DNA of 64,000 nucleotides from UBA952 sp044361535 (GTDB lineage Bacteria; Bacteroidota; Bacteroidia; Flavobacteriales_D; Crocinitomicaceae), in the NCBI GenBank assembly GCA_044361535.1, contig JBIKIQ010000014.1, forward strand, positions 1 through 64,000. The letters are read 5' to 3'. Every line of letters begins with the position of its first letter. The first letter of the stretch is position 1. Under the pieces are notes generated by a model. That model saw only the letters and a program-made list of their open reading frames with translations, ran no database searches and was not told the origin of the DNA. Below are positions 42,046-50,447 of this stretch, in pieces. The position numbers and the translations under genes are program-made.

Positions 42046-42973
42046 AAAAGTCAATGAGTTTTTCCGCTATTTTATTATGAGCAAGCCATTCAATTCGTGT
42101 CCGACCATCTGTTCGATGTACACCAGAAGATAATAGCTCCTTTAAGGCTGCAGAAATGATTTCAGGTTTGGAACTTGAAACAACAATACATCCCTCTGTG
42201 TTTCCTATTACCGTTTCAACATCACCAACATTTGTCGAGACAATTGGGCAATTACAAGCCATTGCCTCCTTAATAATGTTTGGAGATCCTTCTCTTTCAC
42301 TTGTCAATAACAAAACATCACATCCGCTCAAATAATAGGGCACTCTTTCTGGTTCTATATCCTTTAAGGCAATCAATTCTAAATTAATCCTTTGATTTTT
42401 CAGCATTTCAACGGCCTTTTCCGCTAACTGATAACGCTTTTCCAAACGATTTGGATCCGAGGCGAAAAGAATGATTTTTTTTGTGACATCCCAATCTAAA
42501 TATTCCCTTGCTACATTCTTATCCATAGGCTTAAACAACTCAAAATCAACGCCATTCGGAATTACTTCCAAAGTACTCTTTTTGCTAAGGTAAGGTGTTA
42601 TTTGAATACACATTTCTTGTGACTTGACAATCAGTTTTGACCATTTATTTTGCATAAAAAGCTTGATTATCAGCCTATTAAAAATTGATTTTTTTATATC
42701 GCTGCCCATTAAGGAAACAACAAGTACTTTGGAACCAGCTAGACTGGCTATTACGCCACACAAAGAATAATGCGCATGAACGATAGTATAGTTTTCATTT
42801 CGGAGTACTTGTCTTAGTTTAAACAATGCTTGAAAATATCCGAATATGCCGCCTTTTGCTACTTCAAAATATGAAACCTCATGGCCTAATTGCTGAACTG
42901 AATGCATTTGTCGATGCGTGATAACAGAAATAGAACCTGTAGATTTTAAACGAGAAACAACCAGGATTTTCAT
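42035..42973 (-). CDS. Glycosyltransferase family 4 protein
   Basis: 312 residues of GT-B fold. The donor-binding half is recognisable by IPNGVDFELFKP, FASDPNRLEKRYQLAEKAVE, and LLTSEREGSPNIIKEAMACNCPIVSTNVGD with the E-x7-E motif. The enzyme likely adds one sugar to the lipid-linked repeat unit. It starts with an ATG followed by the usual MKILVVSRL strand and overlaps the ATP-grasp gene. Confidence 0.9.
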   Translation of the reverse strand: MKILVVSRLKSTGSISVITHRQMHSVQQLGHEVSYFEVAKGGIFGYFQALFKLRQVLRNENYTIVHAHYSLCGVIASLAGSKVLVVSLMGSDIKKSIFNRLIIKLFMQNKWSKLIVKSQEMCIQITPYLSKKSTLEVIPNGVDFELFKPMDKNVAREYLDWDVTKKIILFASDPNRLEKRYQLAEKAVEMLKNQRINLELIALKDIEPERVPYYLSGCDVLLLTSEREGSPNIIKEAMACNCPIVSTNVGDVETVIGNTEGCIVVSSSKPEIISAALKELLSSGVHRTDGRTRIEWLAHNKIAEKLIDFYEK

Positions 42974-42976
42974 TTT

Positions 42977-43915
42977 TTAAAAGGTATCAAAATCTAGATA
43001 ATTTATAGCTAAAATCTCATTCCCTATACTGGTTTCATTAATTCTTTTTTGAATAAATGGAAGTCCTTCCCTTTTTGAAAAAGTCGAAAAATTATATTCA
43101 ACATTCGAATTAGTAATACAATCTAACTGTTGAAAAACAATCTTATGACATCCTGTAAAAAATGCGACAAGTTTTAATTTTCTATGTATTCCGGATAAAT
43201 CATTCGTAGCAGCATCGTATTTACCTATTTTCAATGCTCCTTTAAATGAAAGTACAAGGTTTACATTGTTTATAGTAACTTCAAACTGAGAATGATTTAA
43301 TTTATAGTCCTTATAAATAGTTGTCCAAGGAATATGAAACTTGATATCGGGATTTTTGTTCAATTTATGAAATGAGACTCTCTTTGCTAATATTAAGAGT
43401 ATTACGCGAACATAAAGTGAATAAAACGATCTTAAGAAGTTTAGTTTATTAACTAAAAAACCAATAGGGAAAGTATGAACCTTCCTAGTAAAAATAATGA
43501 ATCTCCCTATATCCTGCCATCCAAGATGTTTAATAAATCCAGGATAAGAATTAAAATTAGGAACTCCAAACAAGAAATCTATTGAGTTCTTAGCACAAAG
43601 GTCATATGTTTTTTCTGCTAGATTTTTAAATAAACCAAGTTTTCTATAATCTGGATGTGTTATGGTATCTGCGCTTTGTGCAATCAATACCTCTTTTCCT
43701 TGATATGAAGCAATTACTGGAAGAACACCATAAAAACCTACTGGTACACTTTTATTCTTATCGTAGGCAATGTATCCAATGTTTTGCGCTCCAAATCGTT
43801 CAGTACCATATTTTTTTACAAGTTGTTTAAACGTCACTTTTTTACCTGACTGTTTGAACAACAAATGCAAATCTTTCAATAGTTCATTAGTTAGTCTTTT
43901 ATATTCAAAATCCAT
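42977..43915 (-). CDS. GNAT family acyltransferase
   Basis: 312 residues. The GNAT fold is seen in the first half: PVGFYGVLPVIAS, AQSADTITHPDYRKLGLFKNLAEKTYDL with a degenerate acetyl-CoA loop, and FLFGVPNFNSYPGFIKHLGW. The second half is unassigned and may form a second GNAT-like domain. Similar proteins are found in polysaccharide loci, where they are thought to acylate amino sugars. Not a FemAB peptidyltransferase on the visible motifs. Confidence 0.8.
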   Translation of the reverse strand: MDFEYKRLTNELLKDLHLLFKQSGKKVTFKQLVKKYGTERFGAQNIGYIAYDKNKSVPVGFYGVLPVIASYQGKEVLIAQSADTITHPDYRKLGLFKNLAEKTYDLCAKNSIDFLFGVPNFNSYPGFIKHLGWQDIGRFIIFTRKVHTFPIGFLVNKLNFLRSFYSLYVRVILLILAKRVSFHKLNKNPDIKFHIPWTTIYKDYKLNHSQFEVTINNVNLVLSFKGALKIGKYDAATNDLSGIHRKLKLVAFFTGCHKIVFQQLDCITNSNVEYNFSTFSKREGLPFIQKRINETSIGNEILAINYLDFDTF

Positions 43916-43919
43916 TTTA

Positions 43920-44759
43920 CTAACGAATTAGTTTTCTTACCAAGAACCAAATCCCAGTTGTTCGAAGATATAGTTCAGATACCGTACAGGAATCAGGTAT
44001 AGATAATCTATTCAATTTATAGCTGCTAAAAGTAAAGTTGTTGAAACCCTTTTCCGACGTTAACACTGCTTTGTACCCACTTTGTTTTGATAGTTGAATC
44101 TCCCTTTCTCCAAAACTCCCATCCGGAAATGCTAGTGAAGTTACAGGTCGAGCTAACAATTTTTCTAAAAGAACCTTTGAATGTTGGATTTCTTTTAAGG
44201 CCTCTTCATCGTTACACATTGCTAAGCAAGGATGAAACATCGAATGCGAACCAAATGAAAAATTTTTCATTGTGTTAATTTCATCAATATTTAACGAAAT
44301 CCGAATGTCTGATTCTTCATTTTGCACAAAGATTTTATTGGTTTCAAGATATTCAATTCGAACTTTGTTGGGAACAGATTTCATTCTTTTCTTGACATCA
44401 CGATCTAATTTACTTAAAAACCATAGGCCATGATTCGAATTTAAAATCCCAGCGGTTAAAAAAACGGTGGCAGATGCATTATTCTTATTCAAAACATCTT
44501 GAAGATTCTGATTCTCTTTGTACCCATCATCCAAAGTTATAATCAACCTGTGTTTTGTGCTTTCAGGGATTACATTATTTAAATAGTCTTCAAGTGAAAC
44601 AATAGAATATTTCTTAGAAAGAAACTTTATATGTTCTGAAAAATTTGATTTAGATATATTGTGATAATAAATTATGGTTGTCTTTTTTTTTTGAAGACTT
44701 TGACGAATTAAGTCTGACAATCCAATTTTGACAATAAAATCTATAAGAAATCTCTTCAT
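43920..44759 (-). CDS. Polysaccharide deacetylase (NodB domain)
   Basis: 279 residues. Classical carbohydrate esterase 4 motifs: LIITLDDGYKEN (Asp-Asp), SHSMFHPCL (His, His) and LAFPDGSF for motif 3. It lacks a signal peptide, so it probably acts on lipid-linked sugars inside the cell. The gene starts eight bases after the second ATP-grasp gene. Two deacetylases in one cluster suggest more than one N-deacetylation step or substrate. Confidence 0.9.
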   Translation of the reverse strand: MKRFLIDFIVKIGLSDLIRQSLQKKKTTIIYYHNISKSNFSEHIKFLSKKYSIVSLEDYLNNVIPESTKHRLIITLDDGYKENQNLQDVLNKNNASATVFLTAGILNSNHGLWFLSKLDRDVKKRMKSVPNKVRIEYLETNKIFVQNEESDIRISLNIDEINTMKNFSFGSHSMFHPCLAMCNDEEALKEIQHSKVLLEKLLARPVTSLAFPDGSFGEREIQLSKQSGYKAVLTSEKGFNNFTFSSYKLNRLSIPDSCTVSELYLRTTGIWFLVRKLIR

Positions 44760-44766
44760 TATAACA

Positions 44767-45819
44767 TCACTTTATTGCACAAAGTTCCAAAGCATGCTTT
44801 AATCGCAAATCAAAACATTCATTATCGTTAAATGAACCTTCCTCAAACACCCATTCTTCATTATTAAAATAATACCTTCCCGGTTTGTTATCTACAAACA
44901 TCTGATGCGGGTCTGACTGTCCGAAAAAACATTGAATCTCATTGACAAGATATTCGCCACCATGTTCAAAAACATCAATTGCCGCCGAATCAATTTTGTG
45001 TTTTACGGATAACTCCTTAACAAAATTCAAGAGTGAGAGTGGTGGGCTATCATAATCTTTCAATAATGAACCAGATGATTTTCCAGATTTTACAAGTTTC
45101 TTATGAGCAAAGAAAGAAGTTCCAATAACCACACAGCGCCATTCAAAACTATGATTTATAAACTCTTGAAATATCACATAATTCTTATGGAGCTCATTCG
45201 ATTGTTGCTTGTATTCACTCATTCGATCAATCAAAAAACGAGGATTTTTCAATAACTTCTTCATTTTTTTAATTAAAGAACCTTTTCGAATATTTGGAGC
45301 TCCAAGAATCTTTTTACCATCACCAAAAAGCTTATCAATCTCACTAACGGCATCTTCTTTTGTTTTTAAAATTGTAACACCTTTACCTGATGCACCAATG
45401 TTGAGCTTTGATACCAATGGAAAACTCTTTGTTAAGTTAACAAAATGTAATGCTTCCTCCTTCGCGTAAAAAATTGAAGTCTTTGGATGGGGAATTGTAT
45501 TTACAAGTAACCAATCGCTAAAGTATCTTTTATTCTCATAAATCTTTACTTGATCTAAACTAGGATATATTTTATCAGCATAAAGTGTAGATAGATGCTG
45601 AACTCTATCATCATAAATTTGCTTGAAAAAACTTGATCTTCCGGGTGGCCTTAATAACAATAAATCAAAAGATTCTTTTTGGATTAATTCAAGCCAATTT
45701 TCTGCAACTAATTCAACAACTTTCCACCTAATATTTTTATGCTTTTGACAAGAAATAATCCACCCATTATGATCATGAGGCATTTCATTTTTTAGGATAA
45801 GTATGTTAATTTCTTTCAA
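44767..45819 (-). CDS. ATP-grasp ligase, RimK-like
   Basis: 350 residues. Strand EINILILKNE and HDHNGW form a pre-grasp domain; the core has FPLVSKLNIGASGKGV (nucleotide lysine and glycine loop), VIFQEFINHSFEWRCVVIG, and the metal-binding DVFEHGGEYLVNEIQCFFGQSD. It is closest to RimK/D-Ala ligase-type enzymes joining an amino acid carboxylate to an amine. A TTG start at 45819 is needed to keep the first strand; the next in-frame ATG (45783) would remove it. It lies one gene from the asparagine-synthase-like protein, separated by one base. Confidence 0.83.
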   Translation of the reverse strand: MKEINILILKNEMPHDHNGWIISCQKHKNIRWKVVELVAENWLELIQKESFDLLLLRPPGRSSFFKQIYDDRVQHLSTLYADKIYPSLDQVKIYENKRYFSDWLLVNTIPHPKTSIFYAKEEALHFVNLTKSFPLVSKLNIGASGKGVTILKTKEDAVSEIDKLFGDGKKILGAPNIRKGSLIKKMKKLLKNPRFLIDRMSEYKQQSNELHKNYVIFQEFINHSFEWRCVVIGTSFFAHKKLVKSGKSSGSLLKDYDSPPLSLLNFVKELSVKHKIDSAAIDVFEHGGEYLVNEIQCFFGQSDPHQMFVDNKPGRYYFNNEEWVFEEGSFNDNECFDLRLKHALELCAIK

Positions 45820-45820
45820 G

Positions 45821-47509
45821 TTACTGAGTTAAATATTTGTAAAACATCCAAATTCGCGAATAGTATAACATTTCTGATTCAGAATACGAAGGTTTTGACA
45901 ACTCTTTCAAACTTTGAAGTGCTTCTGAGACATTAAAATAGGAATGTATGATTGAATTTTGATCTGACTTAATATATTCGATTTGTTCTATTAACCAATT
46001 CCAATAATTCGTTGAATAAACAAAATTGGGAGGGTATTTCGATTCTTTTAAATGATTAAACACTTTTTTAACCGACCAAAATAAGGGGCCTTTTTTGTAG
46101 TCATTCACGGTATAATTACCTTTTTTTGCAAAAGGAATAGTACGAAGTATGGGAGCTAATTGATATTGAAGTTCACAATTTAACCTATATAAGTTATATC
46201 TCTTGAATAAATTCAATGATTGATTATCAACCTGAGTGAAATTAAATTGACTCTGAAATATGCGCTCTACAAAATCAACATCAAGAAAAAAAGAAAAAAC
46301 ATAATTGCAATATTTTTTTGCCAGATGAATATCTTGAAGATGATGCTTAATTCCGATTCTAAAGATGGCATCCAATTCATTTTCAATCTTTACATCGTTT
46401 TTTTCTTGGTGATTAATTCGAATTTTTACATGTTCTTTTTCAAAAAAATTTGTAGAACTTTTAAGTTTAACCTTATTCAAAGAACTTAAAATATTTTCCG
46501 TAAAAACCAATTTATCTGGGTATATTCCCATCAAAAGTTCGCCGCCAAGATACCCATTAAATAAAACTTTAAAAGTATCATTTTCTTTACCAATAGCTTT
46601 AAAGGCAGCCAGACGATGAGCTCTATGAATACTCGTCATGGAGTTACTCTTTATTAGTTCATCAATCAAAGAAAAATATTCTTTTGAGTTTGAGTCAACA
46701 TTACTATTATGACATTCAATTCCAATTTTATTAGCCAATCTTTTTGCAAAAATCACATCTTTGGAGGCTGGATTTCCATAATTGATTCCAATAGGTGTAA
46801 TTCCTTGTTTAAGCAAAATGGATAAAGCACTTCTACTATCTTTACCTCCAGTAAGTGTTACATAGGTAGAATCTACTTTAAACCAACGATAAAAAAAGGA
46901 AATATTCGAGTCACAAAACTCAATTAGATTTTGAAGTGAATACTTTTTAGAGGATTTGACTTGCAGATTTTTATAATTCCAATAGGTTTTGAAATTAAAT
47001 GAATTAGCTGAATATTCAATTGCGTTAGCTCCTCCTTTGTTTACGACACAAGCATCATAAGTTTTTTCTCCTAATGTCCGATTATACAAAATATGTTGAG
47101 CAATTGCATCCGGATCAAATGTCGTTGATATTTTTTGAAGAAAATTATAATCATCAGACAATATGGCTTTCTCTGAATTATAATAAATCGATGAAATTCC
47201 AAAATGATCGTTAAAAATATAAATGACCTTTTCTATTTCCAAAAAAATGACAAAATCACCTTTAACATAGTTAATAAATGTTTGCCCATAGGTTTGAATG
47301 AGAGTAACTAACCAGTCTATTCCTTTCGTCGGCTTGTTAAAATCTTGATTTTCAAATCTTGGCCAAGGATTTCCAAAAACAACCAAATGAAAATCTGTTG
47401 ATTTGTATTCATTGAACGTATCATTTGTACATAATAGTGCATCCAAAAAGTTGATTTTAACTTTTAAATGCTCGCCAATCACTGTATTTTTTGATCCAAA
47501 TAACCACAT
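45821..47509 (-). CDS. Asparagine synthase-like amidotransferase without the N-terminal cysteine
   Basis: 562 residues. The N-terminal half has the fold of class II glutamine amidotransferases (GDFVIFLEI, then NDHFGISSIYY), but residue 2 is Trp, not the nucleophilic Cys, so glutamine hydrolysis is unlikely. The second half has the PP-loop TLTGGKDSR (218-226) of ATP pyrophosphatases, where a carboxylate is adenylated for attack by an amine. Related proteins include beta-lactam synthetases and glycan amidotransferases. Direct neighbours are an ATP-grasp ligase and a CheR-like methyltransferase. Confidence 0.85.
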   Translation of the reverse strand: MWLFGSKNTVIGEHLKVKINFLDALLCTNDTFNEYKSTDFHLVVFGNPWPRFENQDFNKPTKGIDWLVTLIQTYGQTFINYVKGDFVIFLEIEKVIYIFNDHFGISSIYYNSEKAILSDDYNFLQKISTTFDPDAIAQHILYNRTLGEKTYDACVVNKGGANAIEYSANSFNFKTYWNYKNLQVKSSKKYSLQNLIEFCDSNISFFYRWFKVDSTYVTLTGGKDSRSALSILLKQGITPIGINYGNPASKDVIFAKRLANKIGIECHNSNVDSNSKEYFSLIDELIKSNSMTSIHRAHRLAAFKAIGKENDTFKVLFNGYLGGELLMGIYPDKLVFTENILSSLNKVKLKSSTNFFEKEHVKIRINHQEKNDVKIENELDAIFRIGIKHHLQDIHLAKKYCNYVFSFFLDVDFVERIFQSQFNFTQVDNQSLNLFKRYNLYRLNCELQYQLAPILRTIPFAKKGNYTVNDYKKGPLFWSVKKVFNHLKESKYPPNFVYSTNYWNWLIEQIEYIKSDQNSIIHSYFNVSEALQSLKELSKPSYSESEMLYYSRIWMFYKYLTQ

Positions 47510-47512
47510 ATA

Positions 47513-48199
47513 TTATGACTCTTTTTGGAAAATCTCTTCAGTTTCTAGATAGTTGATTAATCTCTTATTATTGACATCAAATTTTGGGAAAAATTTTGGT
47601 TCTCTGCTATTTTTAAATTCAACAACACGGTATTTATTGAAGATGTTAGAATCCCTAAACCGAAAATTAGAACTTCGAATAATGAGATATCCTTTTTCCT
47701 CGAGAAGCGAATCTAGCGATAACACAATGGAATTATAGCGATGAAAAGGATAAATCGAGCTGATATCTGTTAATTCCTGTGCCTCTGGATTCTTGCACAA
47801 TACGGACATTGCCAGAATTACATCGAATTTTCCTAGTAGTTTTAATTCGTTCGGTGAACAACAAACAAAATCCATATTAGAATCAGCTAAACTACTTTTT
47901 TTAGCCTTATCGATACTCGAAGGATTGATATCAATCCCAGTAATTTTGGCATTCGGCAAATAGTTCCTCAAGGAAAAACACTCCTCTCCGGTAGAGCATC
48001 CAAAGGATAGAACACGAATTTCTTGTTCACCAAAATTCATCTTTATAAAATCAAAAATATCTGGATGTCTATCCATAAAGGTTGTGGAAGCAGTTTGCAT
48101 AATGGCACTTGGTTTTGCTCCAAATTGAAGCGACAAGATCCAATATTTAATCTTCTTGAGTGCGATATATGCTATTTTAAATTTCTGAATTGAAATCAT
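47513..48199 (-). CDS. CheR-like SAM-dependent methyltransferase
   Basis: 228 residues. The SAM-binding motif is VLSFGCSTGEECFSL, very close to the CSTGEExxS signature of CheR-type protein carboxyl methyltransferases, and ITGIDINPSSIDKA and FDVILAMSVL follow. No chemotaxis gene is nearby, so the substrate may be a carboxylate of the glycan or of an attached amino acid; this is inference. It overlaps the CapA gene by four bases. Confidence 0.82.
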   Translation of the reverse strand: MISIQKFKIAYIALKKIKYWILSLQFGAKPSAIMQTASTTFMDRHPDIFDFIKMNFGEQEIRVLSFGCSTGEECFSLRNYLPNAKITGIDINPSSIDKAKKSSLADSNMDFVCCSPNELKLLGKFDVILAMSVLCKNPEAQELTDISSIYPFHRYNSIVLSLDSLLEEKGYLIIRSSNFRFRDSNIFNKYRVVEFKNSREPKFFPKFDVNNKRLINYLETEEIFQKES

Positions 48200-49215
48200 T
48201 TAAGTAATTTGTATAAAAGCCTGTTTAAGGGCGAATTTTGATAAGAAAAAAAGAGATGAAAAATCTTCATTCTAACAATTTCAATCTTTTGATAAAGCGC
48301 AAATAAGAAAGGTTTTTTTAGCAAAAACAAGTTGCGTTTCCACCATTTTTTATTTTTTGATCCATAGTTGATAAAGGAATCAATTACCACAACATTTCCT
48401 CGTTGATCTGTAGATTTGTAAAAACTAAATTCATTATTTTCCAGATTGACAATTAGTCCGTTCTTTGTACGATGAAAAGTAGATTCCATTCCTTTAGAAG
48501 TATGAAAATCTCCGAAAACCAACCCTCCAAGGCCAAAAAAAATTCTTTTCCCTTTATATTCTAGATTGGGTTGTATAACATGATTGTGGTGTCCAACGAT
48601 TAAATCTGCCCCAATATCAATAATTTCCTTCGCTATTTTAATTTGTGTATTTGAAACAAATTTAATGTAATCAATTCCCCAATGAATAGAAACAATTAGT
48701 AAGTCGCAAGAAGACCGGTGTTTCTCTATGTCCGTTTTTATTTGGTGAACATCTAAATAATTAATGTAAAAAGAACTTGATTCATTAAAATGTGGATTCG
48801 TATTTTTATCAATATAAGCGAAAAACCCAACTTTTTGACCAAACTCATTATGAAAGAGGATTGGTTCTAATTCTTCCTTCTTTGATCCAGCACCTGTGTG
48901 TTTAATGCCATTTTTATCTAACCAATTTATCGTTGCTTGGAGACCTTTTTCGGTACAATCAAAAATATGATTATTTGCCAAGGAAACAGCAAAAATATTT
49001 AAATCCTTAAGAACTTTTATAGCCTCATAATTGGTAGTGTGAATTAACTTTTTATTCGGATTTTCGGCATTCTGAATATAAATTGGCGTTTCTAAATTGG
49101 CAAAAACATGAGGTTTATTTGCAAAGAAGGATGCCGCATTGCTAAATCTTATGGTATTCTTCTCATGCTCCGTAGCAATTAAACCACCCAATGCTATATC
49201 ACCTAAAAACCACAT
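48196..49215 (-). CDS. CapA family protein (poly-gamma-glutamate capsule type, metallophosphatase fold)
   Basis: 339 residues of the CapA/PgsA fold (calcineurin-like): FLGDIALGG, ANLETPI, VSLANNHIFDCTEKGL, VSIHWGIDYI, and LIVGHHNHVIQP for the metal ligands. There is no signal peptide or membrane anchor at the N-terminus, unlike the membrane CapA. CapB and CapC ligases are absent, so it does not mark a poly-gamma-glutamate system. The start overlaps the polymerase stop by one base. Confidence 0.88.
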   Translation of the reverse strand: MWFLGDIALGGLIATEHEKNTIRFSNAASFFANKPHVFANLETPIYIQNAENPNKKLIHTTNYEAIKVLKDLNIFAVSLANNHIFDCTEKGLQATINWLDKNGIKHTGAGSKKEELEPILFHNEFGQKVGFFAYIDKNTNPHFNESSSFYINYLDVHQIKTDIEKHRSSCDLLIVSIHWGIDYIKFVSNTQIKIAKEIIDIGADLIVGHHNHVIQPNLEYKGKRIFFGLGGLVFGDFHTSKGMESTFHRTKNGLIVNLENNEFSFYKSTDQRGNVVVIDSFINYGSKNKKWWKRNLFLLKKPFLFALYQKIEIVRMKIFHLFFSYQNSPLNRLLYKLLK

Positions 49216-50447
49216 TATGTTTCAGGAAATGCGGGTCTGGCAACCAAAACACCAATAAATAGTAATATTGTAGCGCGGGGTTCTATAGCTTGAATCAAGC
49301 CAGAAAACCCATATAAAACCATACTAACAACCAATGCCAACCCTACTGCAAATTGCAATTGATTAATTTCAGTTCTAAATTGTAAATTCTTTTGCCAGAG
49401 GGTTTTAATCATGGAGTAATAATGAAATAATAAAAGTAAAATTCCAATTAGCCCAGCACCTGAAAATAACGTCATATAATCCGTATGAAAAGTCCTTCTT
49501 GTTCCGAAATACAATCTTGAATTAAATAACTCTGCACCAAACAATTTATAATCCCAAGATTGTTTTTGCCATTCGTTTTTACCCATTTGATACTCTACAT
49601 ATCTTGCTTGATCCTCTAAATTTTCCTGGTCATCTAATCTAATTGCTTTCTCTCTCGCCTGATAATTATCGATTATTTGCTCATATATGAAAGGACTCAG
49701 TAATAAACCTAAAATGAGTATTCTCAAACTATACTGTATTTTCTTAAGAGGATTAGGATAGAAAATAAGAATGATAAAATAGCCTAAAAATAAACTTGAA
49801 ATTCCGGAACGTTTAAAAGCAAATAAGACATGAATAATCCCAGCAATGGTTAAAACTATTAAAATCCTTTTTAAAATGGTACTTTTAAAATCATAGAACA
49901 TAATCGGGACCATCAACAGAATTGCTGAGACACACTTCGCGAGATTCACTCCTGATCCTCCAAAATTAATCTCATTTTCTACTCCCTTATACGATGCTGA
50001 ACCTAGGTTAAATATATTAGAGATAATAAAATCAATGATATAAATACCTAGCATAATTAATATGGAAATAGAAATTCTTCGCATAAAAAAGGGCCTACCT
50101 CCATAATACAAACCAAATAATAGATGAAGCGTCGCAACAAAAAACTTAAAATAAACATTAAATCCAACTAAATAATCCTTTCCAACTAGCACACAAAATA
50201 AAATGTAAAATAGAAAAATGAAAGTTACTATTGATAGGTTAAACTTAATAGTAAAATAATTGACTAAAAAATAAAGCCCGAAAAGTATAATAAGAAATGC
50301 TCTGATCATTCCAATATTAATCAAACCATCTGGTGTGTATGGGACCAATACGGTAGCTAAAGCATTCAGAATCGGGAAAAGAATAACAATATTTTCATCG
50401 GTTTTATCCGAAAAAAAACTAAATCTTGAACGACTAATGCTATTCAT
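49215..50447 (-). CDS. O-antigen polymerase/ligase-like membrane protein (Wzy-type)
   Basis: About 410 residues with roughly eleven transmembrane helices. A large periplasmic loop between about 270 and 320 (EKAIRLDDQENLEDQARYVEY...GTRRTFHTDY) contains the charged residues typical of Wzy polymerases. The protein has no clear sequence motif, as is usual for this class; the assignment rests on topology and cluster position. The ATG at 50447 is used, a TTG one codon earlier being unnecessary; it overlaps the stop of the previous gene. Confidence 0.75.
   Translation of the reverse strand: MNSISRSRFSFFSDKTDENIVILFPILNALATVLVPYTPDGLINIGMIRAFLIILFGLYFLVNYFTIKFNLSIVTFIFLFYILFCVLVGKDYLVGFNVYFKFFVATLHLLFGLYYGGRPFFMRRISISILIMLGIYIIDFIISNIFNLGSASYKGVENEINFGGSGVNLAKCVSAILLMVPIMFYDFKSTILKRILIVLTIAGIIHVLFAFKRSGISSLFLGYFIILIFYPNPLKKIQYSLRILILGLLLSPFIYEQIIDNYQAREKAIRLDDQENLEDQARYVEYQMGKNEWQKQSWDYKLFGAELFNSRLYFGTRRTFHTDYMTLFSGAGLIGILLLLFHYYSMIKTLWQKNLQFRTEINQLQFAVGLALVVSMVLYGFSGLIQAIEPRATILLFIGVLVARPAFPET

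Noticed and set aside
48196..49215. Poly-gamma-glutamate capsule synthesis
   Set aside because: Only a CapA-like protein is present; CapB and CapC are absent and the neighbours are sugar enzymes.
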